Positions 19,285-26,421 of a DNA stretch of 33,560 nucleotides are shown piece by piece; within the stretch, counting starts at the first letter, position 1, and each line of letters begins with the position of its first letter. This DNA comes from Actinomycetota bacterium. GTDB taxonomy: Bacteria > Actinomycetota > Thermoleophilia > Solirubrobacterales > 70-9. A model generated the notes under the pieces. That model saw only the letters and a list, made by a program, of their open reading frames with translations, did not search any database and was not told the origin of the DNA. The DNA lies in the NCBI GenBank assembly GCA_018268575.1, contig JAFDWF010000128.1:1-33560 (forward strand). The letters are read 5' to 3'. A program made the translations under genes and the position numbers.

Positions 19285-19806
19285 CTAGTAGCCCGCGCTG
19301 CTGACAGCAATGGCGTTCAGGATCACCCAGAAGGCAATCCAGGCCACGAACACCGCTACTGCCGTGATGGCGATCAACGTCCCCCGCCGGTCATTGCGGC
19401 TGCTGAGGATGATGCCCACCACCAGACCGACAAACGGGATCAGGATGGCCGTGATCCAGCCGATCGTCGCCAGCCCATCGTTCTCCGGCGACGTGCCACC
19501 CTTGGCCTCCCGACTCAACCAGTGCTCGCCCCACTGCTGGCCGTCCCAGTAGCGCTCACCGCCTCCCGACGGATCGTCGTACCAACCAGGTGCGGCCACG
19601 CCGTCATCGGCAGCGGTGCCCCCGGCCCCCGGCGTGACCGGAGGCGGTGGCGCATCGGCCTCCGGCCGCCCGGTCGAAGGCGGCGGCGCCACCCCGGCGA
19701 TCAACCTCCCGAGGTGGATGTAGCGACAGTGTTCGCACATGTTGGAACTTGGATCGGTCGGTTGGTGACAGCTTGGACAGACCCACACCGACGTTGCTTC
19801 CGACAT
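19285..19806 (-). CDS. Zinc-ribbon, DUF2510-containing membrane protein
   Basis: 173 residues. It opens with a zinc ribbon (CPSCHQ...CEHCR), then a Pro/Ala-rich linker. A DUF2510 motif follows around residues 74-95 (PGWYDDPSGGGERYWDGQQW), a short actinobacterial module usually found in membrane proteins. Two membrane segments come last (IGWITAILIPFVGLVVGIIL and IAITAVAVFVAWIAFWVIL). AAGGAG precedes ATG 19806. It lies 27 bp after the His-rich secreted protein gene. The role is unknown; the zinc ribbon should be cytoplasmic. Confidence 0.85.
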   Translation of the reverse strand: MSEATSVWVCPSCHQPTDPSSNMCEHCRYIHLGRLIAGVAPPPSTGRPEADAPPPPVTPGAGGTAADDGVAAPGWYDDPSGGGERYWDGQQWGEHWLSREAKGGTSPENDGLATIGWITAILIPFVGLVVGIILSSRNDRRGTLIAITAVAVFVAWIAFWVILNAIAVSSAGY

Positions 19807-19833
19807 GATGTGTTCTCCTTCTTCCTGTCGGCC

Positions 19834-20817
19834 TTAGCGCCGGTGATGCCGGTGGTGATGGTGGTGTCCGACCCGCATACAGCGGGCCTTGCCCCGAACC
19901 CGCCGCTTCTTGTAGCCCTTGTGACATTGCAAGGGCTTGTGGTGATGGGTGACCGGGGCCGGCGGAGCCAGTTCCGGCTTGGGCCGAGCCACCTTCGTCT
20001 GGATTTCCACCGTCTTCGGTGCCACGTATTCGCTGTCGGCCGGACGGCTGAGCGCCAGGGTGACCGTCTGCCCCACGGTTTCTTCGGGCAGCGCCAACTG
20101 GAAGCTCAAGCCTCCGCCGACGCTGGTGGCGGTGTAGCTGGCCGAACCCTTCGGCCAGGTGGCCGTGAGGGTGAAGGCCATGCCGCTGGGTGCTGGTGCG
20201 CTACTGAGCGCGGCACTACCGTTGATGACGCTGTTGGTGTTAATGTACGACCGCGGCGGCAGGTTGACGCTCAACCCATGCTGCGCGGTGGCCGTGAAGT
20301 TGTAGGGACCAGGCGGCTCGCCGGATAACTCGTCGCAGACCGCGAACTCCAACGGCATGACCCCGGACACGGGCACCGTGTAGATCAGCTGGCTGCTGCC
20401 GTTGGGGTTGAGTTCCTGTTCTGCGGCCGGGCTGTTCGTTTCGCCGAACACGGTGTAGTCGGTCGTGCCAGCCGGATAGAGCCGAAGCGTGGTGCCGTTG
20501 GCCCCGCTCCAGTTGATCGTCAGGACATCACCGGCCGTGGCATTGACGATCCAGAACTCGTCGTAGTACTTGCCGATACCCAGGAGGCCGCAGCCCTTCC
20601 CCGGGTATTCCTGCCCGGTCGCCGTATTGCCGAACTCCTGCTGGCCATAGACCACCGGCGGGGCCGTGGCGATGGTCTTGCCGCCTTCGGCGAAGGCGCT
20701 GGCGGGGAGCAGTGCCCCCGATAGGGCGATCAGGCCCAGCACCAGGGTGGGCCAGGCCCATCTAGCTCGGCCTCGGCGCATCCGTCTTTGCCCGTCACTC
20801 GTTCCGCATCCGTTCAT
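19834..20817 (-). CDS. Secreted beta-rich protein with Cys-Lys and His-rich C-terminus
   Basis: 327 residues. An N-terminal signal peptide follows an Arg-rich start (RARWAWPTLVLGLIALSGALL, cleavage likely after ASAFA). A pre-peptidase-C-like beta domain comes next (YYDEFWIVNATAGDVLTINWSG, LRLYPAGTTDY, QLIYTVPVSGVMPLEFAVC). A second beta domain follows, in the region of LTATWPKGSASYTATS. The tail has CHKGYKKRRVRGKARC and then a run of His and Arg. The C-K-G-x-x-K-x-x-V-x-G-K-x-x-C pattern is one I associate with secreted proteins of Solirubrobacterales, which hints at the element's host range. The His-rich end could bind metal. First gene of the operon; it has a structured leader. Confidence 0.78.
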   Translation of the reverse strand: MNGCGTSDGQRRMRRGRARWAWPTLVLGLIALSGALLPASAFAEGGKTIATAPPVVYGQQEFGNTATGQEYPGKGCGLLGIGKYYDEFWIVNATAGDVLTINWSGANGTTLRLYPAGTTDYTVFGETNSPAAEQELNPNGSSQLIYTVPVSGVMPLEFAVCDELSGEPPGPYNFTATAQHGLSVNLPPRSYINTNSVINGSAALSSAPAPSGMAFTLTATWPKGSASYTATSVGGGLSFQLALPEETVGQTVTLALSRPADSEYVAPKTVEIQTKVARPKPELAPPAPVTHHHKPLQCHKGYKKRRVRGKARCMRVGHHHHHRHHRR

Positions 20818-20869
20818 CGGCTGCCTTCCCCCGTCTTGTTCTTGTTGTCCGCTGCCTGCCCTTGAAGCT

Positions 20870-20925
20870 CGTCACCACGGGCCTTGCCTTCTCGGGGTGG
20901 CCGAGGGGTTAGGCCCGTGGTGACG
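20870..20925 (-). ncRNA. Structured leader hairpin upstream of the secreted-protein operon
   Basis: Perfect 14-bp arms, CGTCACCACGGGCC (20870-20883) and GGCCCGTGGTGACG (20912-20925), enclose a second small hairpin (CTCGG/CCGAG). On the minus strand it lies about 55 bases before the ATG at 20817, just after a possible -10 (CATAAA near 20934). There is no T-run, so it is more likely a 5'-UTR structure than a terminator. It matches no riboswitch I know. Confidence 0.5.
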
Positions 20926-21017
20926 GAAGTTTATGCTAACCGACTAGCAGGAATTGTGCGGACGATTGCTGAATCGCCCGTCCAGAGCGCAAAGCACCGG
21001 AGGCCAAAGCCCAATTG

Positions 21018-21197
21018 ATGGCCTTTGCCAAGGACTACGCCAGCCGTGAAAAGGCGTTGGCCAAGACAGCTGACGAGCTACGCCAGGAGCGAGACGAGGC
21101 AATCCGCGCGGCCTACAAAGACGGTCTGCCGATGACCGCCATTGCCGCCGTCATGGACTTGAGCTACCAGCGAGTCAGCCAGATCGTCAGGAGCTAG
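21018..21197 (+). CDS. Small helix-turn-helix protein
   Basis: 59 residues from ATG 21018 (TTG 21015 also possible). A charged helix (YASREKALAKTADELRQERDEA) is followed by a Hin/sigma-region-4-like HTH: IRAAYKDGLPMTAIAAVMDLSYQRVSQIV. No clear Shine-Dalgarno is at proper distance (GGAGG is 14 bases away). It overlaps the 3' end of the convergent winged-helix gene by four bases. It is a candidate element regulator or excisionase-like factor, by size and position only. Confidence 0.65.
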   Translation: MAFAKDYASREKALAKTADELRQERDEAIRAAYKDGLPMTAIAAVMDLSYQRVSQIVRS

Positions 21198-21529
21198 GCA
21201 AGGCGGTAGTAGCCAGGCTCCACTCGCTTGAAGCGTGGCTTGTCCATGCGGGCACCTTTGGTCAGCGTGGCCTTGACCGATGAATAGTTGACCGGCCCTT
21301 CCAAGCTTTGCTCGACGGCAGCGTGCACGGCTGCGATGGACAGTGGCGCATCAGCTTCTGCCAGCACCTTGCAGACAGCTTGGGGAATATCGCCGTAGCG
21401 CGGTGGACGAGGAGTTGACGAGGGTGGTGAATCGGCGCATGCTTTGAGTAGGCGTTGTTGAATTTGATGCAGCCGACCCAGTTGCTTCATCACGTCTGGG
21501 TCGCAAAGTGCTCCCAGGAGGAGCATCAT
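21194..21529 (-). CDS. Winged-helix DNA-binding protein at the right element border
   Basis: 111 residues from ATG 21529. The N-terminal part (DPDVMKQLGRLHQIQQRLLKAC) is helical. The C-terminal ~70 residues form a winged helix of the kind GDIPQAVCKVLAEADAPLSIAAVHAAVEQSLEGPVNYSSVKATLTK...FKRVEPGYYRL. This pattern resembles actinobacterial HARE/wHTH domains often found next to recombinases. The frame continues upstream without a stop into the C-terminus of the recombinase remnant (AVRPPQGTVL), so the true start is uncertain. The gene may have been created or truncated by the integration junction. Confidence 0.65.
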   Translation of the reverse strand: MMLLLGALCDPDVMKQLGRLHQIQQRLLKACADSPPSSTPRPPRYGDIPQAVCKVLAEADAPLSIAAVHAAVEQSLEGPVNYSSVKATLTKGARMDKPRFKRVEPGYYRLA

Positions 21530-21532
21530 CAG

Positions 21533-21920
21533 CACTGTCCCTTGCGGTGGTCGAACCGCGGGCAAAGAAAGAGGGTAGATCTCCCCGCGGCTGACGACGT
21601 GGATCTTCTCGACCGAGGAGTTGCAGCAAGGTCTTGTGGGTTGGCGGGTCGCCACCCTCGATCGCCTCGCGAAGGTGGCCGACCAAGAGGGCGAGGTCCT
21701 CGTCGCTCAGCGGCTCGCGGTCCTCGGGCTCCCCGCCGCCAGCTTCGCGTGTCTCGCCTCGCGGCCCTCGAAGTTTCCCGGTCAGCTCGTCGATCCGCGG
21801 CCCGCAGGCCGACTCGGGCATCGTCCCCGCCTCGAAGGCACGGAAGTAGCGGTCGAGCGACTTGCCGACCCGCCGCCCCGGCGTCGATCTGGGCAACCTC
21901 CTCCCCGGGGTCGCAAATTC
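21533..21920 (-). pseudogene. Remnant of a second large serine recombinase (C-terminal part, frameshifted)
   Basis: Three pieces in different frames together match the C-terminus of actinobacterial serine recombinases: GEEVAQID, then SLDRYFRAFEAGTMPESACGPRIDELTGKL...SDEDLALLVGHLREAIEGGDPPTHKTLLQLL, then VEKIHVVSRGEIYPLSLPAVRPPQGTVL. The last frame change fits a single extra base in the run near 21622. The catalytic N-terminal domains are missing. Base composition is chromosome-like, unlike the element. It has the same orientation as the intact recombinase and sits just outside the element. Confidence 0.75.
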
Positions 21921-21958
21921 GCGAATCCTGGCGCGCGCGGTACCACATGCGAATTTGC
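21913..21958. repeat. 10-bp inverted repeat at the end of the recombinase remnant
   Basis: GCAAATTCGC (21913-21922) and GCGAATTTGC (21949-21958) are perfect inverted copies, 26 bases apart. They mark where recombinase similarity stops. They may be a relic attachment site, recombination junction or operator. Confidence 0.45.
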
Positions 21959-21994
21959 TGGCGATTGCGGCACGCCAGTCTGAAGTGAACGCAG

Positions 21995-22033
21995 GTAGTT
22001 ATGTCAGTATAATAGATATATGAACATAATTAC
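21995..22033 (+). promoter_or_regulatory. Promoter and operator of the MarR gene at 22123
   Basis: GTAGTTATGT (21995-22004) and ACATAATTAC (22024-22033) are inverted copies with one mismatch. A TATAAT box (22008-22013) lies between them. The stretch is strikingly AT-rich for this genome. The layout fits autorepression by the MarR protein encoded 90 bases downstream. Confidence 0.6.
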
Positions 22034-22122
22034 TGTGCGATACGTCGCCGCGAGCGCGCGCGTGCTCGGTTGCTCCGAGCAAGCGCGGGCCGGCTTCACC
22101 CGGACTCGGAGTTGGCGGCGGC

Positions 22123-22545
22123 GTGACGGCTGACGGGAGCGCCGATCTCGCCCGCCTTGCATGGTGGGAGCTGTCGAAGATCGTGATGAGCCACGATCGC
22201 AAGATCGAGGTCTCAGAGGCCCTCGGCATGAGCTGGACGCGCGTGTTGGCTCTGCGCGGCCTGGTCGCGCAGCCACTGACGCTGCGTGCGCTTGCGGCGC
22301 AGCTGACCGCTGACCCGCCCTACGTGACCCTCATGGTCGATGACCTCGAGGAGCGCGGGCTGGTCCGAAGGCGACCGCACCCCGACGATCGACGAGCAAA
22401 GCTCGTCGGCCTGACGCCCGCCGGTCGCGCCGCCGCCGCGCGGGCCGAGCGGATGCTCAGCGAGCCCCCGGACCCGTTGCGGCGACTGTCTGCCGACGAT
22501 CTTTCCGCGCTCCTCCGCGTGCTCGAGCGTCTGCGGGACGACTAA
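22123..22545 (+). CDS. MarR family transcriptional regulator
   Basis: 140 residues from GTG 22123. The winged helix is visible as LTLRALAAQLTADPPYVTLMVDDLEERGLVRRRPHPDDRRAKLVGLTPAGRAA, where the DDRR wing is diagnostic of MarR. A dimerisation helix follows (LSADDLSALLRVLERLRDD). It precedes a short-chain dehydrogenase by 88 bp in the same direction, so the pair is probably one ligand-responsive unit. An AT-rich palindrome upstream is its likely operator. Confidence 0.9.
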   Translation: MTADGSADLARLAWWELSKIVMSHDRKIEVSEALGMSWTRVLALRGLVAQPLTLRALAAQLTADPPYVTLMVDDLEERGLVRRRPHPDDRRAKLVGLTPAGRAAAARAERMLSEPPDPLRRLSADDLSALLRVLERLRDD

Positions 22546-22633
22546 GTGGATGTCGATGGCGGCATCGACACGGTCAAGGACTACCAACACGAACAGTACG
22601 AAAAGGCAATCAGTTGACGAACAAGGAGGCCTC

Positions 22634-23419
22634 ATGTCCGACGCTACAGCCCCCCACGAAGCAGACCACAAGCTGGCCGGAATTCGCGTCCTCGTGACCG
22701 GCGCGACCAGCGGATTGGGCGAGGCGATGGCCGCCGCGCTCACCGAGGCGGGCGCCCGGGTGATCGTCACCGGCCGCGACGAGTCGCGGGCGCGGGCGGC
22801 CGCGCGAGCACTCGGCTCCTCGGCGATGGCGTGCCGGCTCGACGTGCGGGATGATCAGTCCGTCGCCGCCTGCATCGATCAGGCTCGCGCGGCATGGGGA
22901 GGGATCGACATGCTCGTCAACAACGCCGGCATCGGCATGCGCACGGTCAACCCGCGTTTTATGTCGGAGCCGCAGCCGTTCTGGGAGGTCGCCCCGGCGG
23001 GTTTCCGCGACGTCGTGGACACCAAGCTGATCGGCTGCTTTCTGATGGCTCGCGCGGTCGTGCCGCTGATGCTTGAGGGCGGCGGCGGTCGGATTGTCAA
23101 CATCTCGATGAGCGAGCAGACGATGGTCCGCCGTGGTTTCGTCCCCTACGGGCCGGCGGGCGCGGGCGTAGAGGCGCTGTCCAGGGTGATGGCGGCGGAT
23201 CTGGCCGACAGCCCGGTGACCGTCAACATCTTGCTTCCGGGCGGGGCGACGCGGACCGGGATGCTCCCCGACGATGTCGCCGCCGATCTGCAGCGGACGT
23301 TGCTCGACCCGGCCGTGATGGGGCCGCCGATCGTCTGGCTGGCCTCCGACCGGGCCGCCGGTGTCCATGACCGGCGCATCGTTGCGAAGGAGTTCGACCC
23401 GGCATCGGCCGCGGCATGA
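22634..23419 (+). CDS. Short-chain dehydrogenase/reductase with altered active site
   Basis: 261 residues from ATG 22634 (AAGGAGG five bases upstream). The Rossmann cofactor motif TGATSGLGEAMAAAL and NNAG (in MLVNNAGIGM) are normal, and TGRDESRAR after strand 2 suggests NADP(H). At the active site Ser (NISMSE) and Tyr are present, but YxxxK reads YGPAG, so the catalytic Lys is Gly (codon 23159-23161). The C-terminus (WLASDRAAGVHDRRIVAKEFD) is typical. Its substrate is unknown. Either it belongs to a YGPxG subfamily with changed chemistry or it is inactive. Confidence 0.88.
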   Translation: MSDATAPHEADHKLAGIRVLVTGATSGLGEAMAAALTEAGARVIVTGRDESRARAAARALGSSAMACRLDVRDDQSVAACIDQARAAWGGIDMLVNNAGIGMRTVNPRFMSEPQPFWEVAPAGFRDVVDTKLIGCFLMARAVVPLMLEGGGGRIVNISMSEQTMVRRGFVPYGPAGAGVEALSRVMAADLADSPVTVNILLPGGATRTGMLPDDVAADLQRTLLDPAVMGPPIVWLASDRAAGVHDRRIVAKEFDPASAAA

Positions 23420-23532
23420 CGGCAGGCCCCGAGGTCCCCTGGATCGCCTGACCGCTTTCGCCGGAGCGGTACGGGAGCACGATCACCTCCGATCGGCGGC
23501 CGTTGCCGGTCACCGGCAGCCGCTGGCGTCGA

Positions 23533-24111
23533 TCAGGCCTCCGGGCGCGGGGCCTGGGTATCGGTCCAGGACTCGATCTCGCCCAGCGCCCAGGTCGCCC
23601 AGTCGGCGAGGTGGGCGAAGTGGCCGATCATGAAGGCGCTGGAGAGGACGAACAGATGGCGTTTCTCGGGAAAGGTGCCGCCGTCGGTATCGCGGATGTA
23701 CTCCATGTGGCCCTCGAAGACGGCGCGCGACAGGAGCGCCTCCTCGCGCACCGATTCGAGCGTCGAGCGCAGGTCCTCGATCGTCCCCTGGTCGGCCAGG
23801 AGGAGGTGGATCATTCCCTCGAATTCGAGCGAGACGCGCTTGGGGTCGGTCGCCAGCCACTCGCGCAGCGCCTTGCGGCCGGCCGGAGTGATCGAGTAGA
23901 CGGTGCGCTTCCGGCGGCCCGTCGCCTCCTTGGTCGCCGACACCAGGCCCTGCTCGGCCAGTTGCTTGGGCGCGTTGTATAGCTGGCGGCGCGCCCGCGG
24001 CCAGACCTCGGTAAGGCCTTTGTCGACCTGCTCCGCCAGCTCGTAGGCGGGCCAGTCGCGGGAGCTCAGCATCCCCAGGATCAGGTATGAGGTCGTGGTC
24101 AGCTGGCTCAT
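23533..24111 (-). CDS. PadR family transcriptional regulator
   Basis: 192 residues. The N-terminal PadR winged helix is clear (SYLILGMLSSRDWPAYELAEQVDKG, then RRQLYNAPKQLAEQGLVSATKEATGRRKRTVYSITPAGRKALREWLA). The C-terminal helical dimerisation/sensor domain is Trp-rich (LADWATWALGEIESW). It is divergent from two small secreted-protein genes. A short palindrome in the shared 190-bp gap could be its operator. The 113-bp gap between it and the SDR gene shows nothing recognisable. Confidence 0.93.
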   Translation of the reverse strand: MSQLTTTSYLILGMLSSRDWPAYELAEQVDKGLTEVWPRARRQLYNAPKQLAEQGLVSATKEATGRRKRTVYSITPAGRKALREWLATDPKRVSLEFEGMIHLLLADQGTIEDLRSTLESVREEALLSRAVFEGHMEYIRDTDGGTFPEKRHLFVLSSAFMIGHFAHLADWATWALGEIESWTDTQAPRPEA

Positions 24112-24171
24112 GTGTCTACCGACGCAGGGCGGCCACCGAATCGGCGACCCGAAGGGCCGTCCTTACCTATA

Positions 24172-24184
24172 CTGCACATTGCAG
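24172..24184. promoter_or_regulatory. Short palindrome in the PadR / secreted-protein gap
   Basis: CTGCA-CAT-TGCAG, 61 bases upstream of the PadR start and next to a TATACT/TATAG stretch. It is a plausible PadR operator, but the arms are only 5 bp. Confidence 0.35.
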
Positions 24185-24301
24185 CAAGTGACCGCTTGCG
24201 ATCCGTCTCTCGTCCGCGATCACCAATCGGGAAGCGATCGCCGCCCCGCGGCTGATCGACCGAGACCCGAAATCCAGGCTACCAAGAAAGCAGGTGATGT
24301 C

Positions 24302-24715
24302 TTGAGCAGCAGTATCGATCATCGGAGTGCCGGAGCAGCCCGGAAGCTGGTGCTGGTAAGCGTCGTCATCGCCGGCCTCCTCTCGGCATTCATGTTCGCC
24401 GGCCCCGCGGCCTCGGCGACCGAGAAGACCGTCTGTCCGTCTGGGCCCTATGCAGAACACTGGGTCATCACGGTGAACCGGGGGAGCGATGCGTGTCCCG
24501 CCTCGAAGCACGTGATGGAATCGTTCTTGGGACGATCCCACCCCAGCTTCGAGAAGAACGACTCGGCTACCTACCGGTTCAAGATGGACGATCGGATCTA
24601 CATCTTCTACTGCAATTACTTCAAGCCCAAAGCCGACCACGGGTATCGGTATGGCGGCGAGTGCGTGGACGGAGGAATGGTAGTGACGGGCCGGCCGAAA
24701 AACCCCGTCGACTGA
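24302..24715 (+). CDS. Small secreted protein
   Basis: 137 residues from TTG 24302, preceded by AGGTG at five bases; no ATG or GTG in frame fits better. An N-terminal signal peptide (KLVLVSVVIAGLLSAFMFAGP, cleavage near ASA) is followed by a ~100-residue mature domain. That domain has four Cys (VCPSG, DACPAS, FYCNYF, GECVDG), probably two disulfides, and many aromatic residues. No family was recognised. It is followed 20 bp later by another secreted-protein gene. Confidence 0.65.
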   Translation: MSSSIDHRSAGAARKLVLVSVVIAGLLSAFMFAGPAASATEKTVCPSGPYAEHWVITVNRGSDACPASKHVMESFLGRSHPSFEKNDSATYRFKMDDRIYIFYCNYFKPKADHGYRYGGECVDGGMVVTGRPKNPVD

Positions 24716-24735
24716 GCCGGTCGACACCTAGAGCC

Positions 24736-25170
24736 ATGAGATCACGACGCATCGCACTCATCCTCACCGCGGCACTGCTCGCGCTCGGCGCGACGGGCCT
24801 TACCGCGACCGCGCTCGCCAGCGCCCCGCCGAAGCCCGTCACCTCCAACTCGGTGCCGGTCAGCGGCGCGGCGGTGACCGAGGTCACGGTCCGGGCGGCG
24901 GTCAAGGACAACCGCCTCACCGTGACGCTGGTCCCCGGCCACTATCCCTTCGCCAAGAAGACCGTGAGCCTGAAGGGGAAGGTCTCCGATTGGAGCGCAT
25001 CGGTGATCAAGGTCCGGATCAAGGCGACCGGGCCGCGCGAAGGAACCGGCACCCTCACCGTTACCGGTCCACTCAACCAAGTGCAACCCGATGTCGCCGT
25101 CTACTCGATCGCCTGGAGGGTCGGGACGAGCAACAGCGGCACGCTGAAGTTGACGGCGGAAGGACACTGA
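24736..25170 (+). CDS. Small secreted protein, beta-rich
   Basis: 144 residues from ATG 24736. The signal peptide is MRSRRIALILTAALLALGA..., with cleavage near ALASA. The mature part is all-beta without Cys (VTVRAAVKDNRLTVTLVPGHY, KKTVSLKGKVSDWSASVIKVRIKATG, GTLTVTGPLNQVQPDVAVYSIAWRV). No family was recognised. Same strand and close spacing suggest cotranscription with the preceding secreted protein. Confidence 0.65.
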   Translation: MRSRRIALILTAALLALGATGLTATALASAPPKPVTSNSVPVSGAAVTEVTVRAAVKDNRLTVTLVPGHYPFAKKTVSLKGKVSDWSASVIKVRIKATGPREGTGTLTVTGPLNQVQPDVAVYSIAWRVGTSNSGTLKLTAEGH

Positions 25171-25193
25171 CCGAGCGATGCCCGGGTGGGCGG

Positions 25194-25685
25194 TTACTCC
25201 TCTGAAAGGGACTCTAGGGCGACCAGGGCGCCGACCGTCTCGCGCATCTGCGTGACCGCGTCGGCGCCGACCGCCCGCTCGAGCGCCCGGTCGACCCGCT
25301 CGGTCGCCTCCCAGCCGATGTCGGCCGCCTCGCGGCCGCGCTCGGTCAGCTCCAGCGTCAGCCGGCGGCGGTCCTCGGGATCGGTGCCGCGCTCGACGTA
25401 GCCGCGGACCACCAGCGTGTCGATCAGCTTGCTCGCCGCCTGCTTGGAGACGCCGAAATCCCGCGCCACGTCGCCGACGCTGCCGACCGACCCGCCGAAC
25501 CGCCGGATCCCGCCGAGCAGCCGCGGCCCGAGCCTGGGGATGTCGTCGAAGCCGGCCTCGGCGTAGCCCTTGCGGATCGCCCGCCCGTACGTCGCCCGCC
25601 CCTCGGCGAGCAGCACCGGGAGGACCAGCTCCGCGTACCAGCGCTCGTTGCCGTCCTTCGTCTCGCTCGCCCGCTGGTCTGCCAT
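25194..25685 (-). CDS. MarR family transcriptional regulator
   Basis: 163 residues from ATG 25685 (AAGGGA six bases upstream; a longer in-frame start would lie within the operator). The winged helix is VGDVARDFGVSKQAASKLIDTLVVRGYVERGTDPEDRRRLTLELTERG, with the MarR DRRR wing. An N-terminal extension (DGNERWYAELVLPVLLAEGRATYGRAIRK) is typical of longer actinobacterial members. The double palindrome 41 bases upstream is almost certainly its autoregulatory site. Target genes beyond itself are not evident. Confidence 0.9.
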   Translation of the reverse strand: MADQRASETKDGNERWYAELVLPVLLAEGRATYGRAIRKGYAEAGFDDIPRLGPRLLGGIRRFGGSVGSVGDVARDFGVSKQAASKLIDTLVVRGYVERGTDPEDRRRLTLELTERGREAADIGWEATERVDRALERAVGADAVTQMRETVGALVALESLSEE

Positions 25686-25725
25686 CCCTCGTCCCTTCCT
25701 CGTCGTTCGGTCAGGTGAGACTATC

Positions 25726-25748
25726 GTCAACAAAGTTGACAGTCAACT
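25726..25748. promoter_or_regulatory. Overlapping palindromic operator of the MarR gene
   Basis: GTCAAC-AAA-GTTGAC (25726-25740) and AGTTGAC-A-GTCAACT (25734-25748) share a half-site. On the minus strand TTGACT and TAGTCT with 17 bases between them can be read as -35 and -10, so a bound repressor would cover the promoter. Confidence 0.75.
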
Positions 25749-25860
25749 ATAGGGACAACTTCGGAGAATCCGGCGGGGGCGGGACCTTTGGCGCCTCCGC
25801 GCCCGTAACACGAATGTGGCGGCAGTTGACTTCGCAGCGCTCGGTCCCCAGGCTGGAATC

Positions 25861-26421
25861 GTGTCGGGGAGTGCCGGAGATGCGGCCACGGGGCCCGAGC
25901 CGCAGGGCGACGCGGCCCTGGTGCGGGCGGCCCAACACGGCTCCGAGGAGGCGGTCGAGCTGCTCTTCCGCCGGCACTGGCGCCACGCCCACCGGGCCGC
26001 CTACCTGATCGTCCGCGACGCTGCCGCCGCCGAGGACATCGCCCAGGAGGCCTTCCTGGCGGCGACGCGGGCGCTCGAGCGCTTCGACCGGCGCCGGCCG
26101 TTTCGCCCCTGGCTGCACCGGATCGTGGTCAACCGGGCGATCGACCACGCCCGGGCGCGGACGCTGCGGCGCGAGGTGGGGGAGGAGGCGCTCGGCGAGG
26201 CCGCCGCGCCGGACCCCGAGGACCGGCTCGACCCTGACCTCTCCGCGGCGCTCGGTGAGCTCGACCCCGAGCAGCGCGCGGCGATCGTCCTGCGCTACCT
26301 CCTCGACTACACGCCAGGCGAGATCGCGCGGATGCTGGAGCTGCCGCGCGGCACCGTCAACTCGCGCCTGCGCCGCGGCCTCGACCGGCTCGCCGACTCG
26401 CTCGAGGGGGTGCTGCGATGA
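25861..26421 (+). CDS. ECF-type RNA polymerase sigma factor
   Basis: 186 residues from GTG 25861; an upstream GTG at 25816 is possible, and neither has a strong ribosome site. Region 2 is LLFRRHWRHAHRAAYLIVRDAAAAEDIAQEAFLAATRAL...RPWLHRIVVNRAIDHAR. Region 4 is LDPEQRAAIVLRYLLDYTPGEIARMLELPRGTVNSRLRRGLDRL. Its stop overlaps the next gene's ATG by four bases, so it is translationally coupled to a membrane-anchored partner, as is usual for sigma/anti-sigma pairs. Confidence 0.93.
   Translation: MSGSAGDAATGPEPQGDAALVRAAQHGSEEAVELLFRRHWRHAHRAAYLIVRDAAAAEDIAQEAFLAATRALERFDRRRPFRPWLHRIVVNRAIDHARARTLRREVGEEALGEAAAPDPEDRLDPDLSAALGELDPEQRAAIVLRYLLDYTPGEIARMLELPRGTVNSRLRRGLDRLADSLEGVLR

Noticed and set aside
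20898..20918. GGTGGCCGAGGGGTTAGGC resembles the D arm of a Ser/Leu tRNA
   Set aside because: No acceptor stem, anticodon arm or CCA can be built around it; the bases belong to the leader hairpin.
21541..21565. Stretch GGTCGAACCGCGGGC with loose similarity to the tRNA-Lys T arm, considered as the right attachment site
   Set aside because: Alignment needs several gaps, and the bases are explained by the recombinase remnant's coding sequence (AVRPP) on the other strand.
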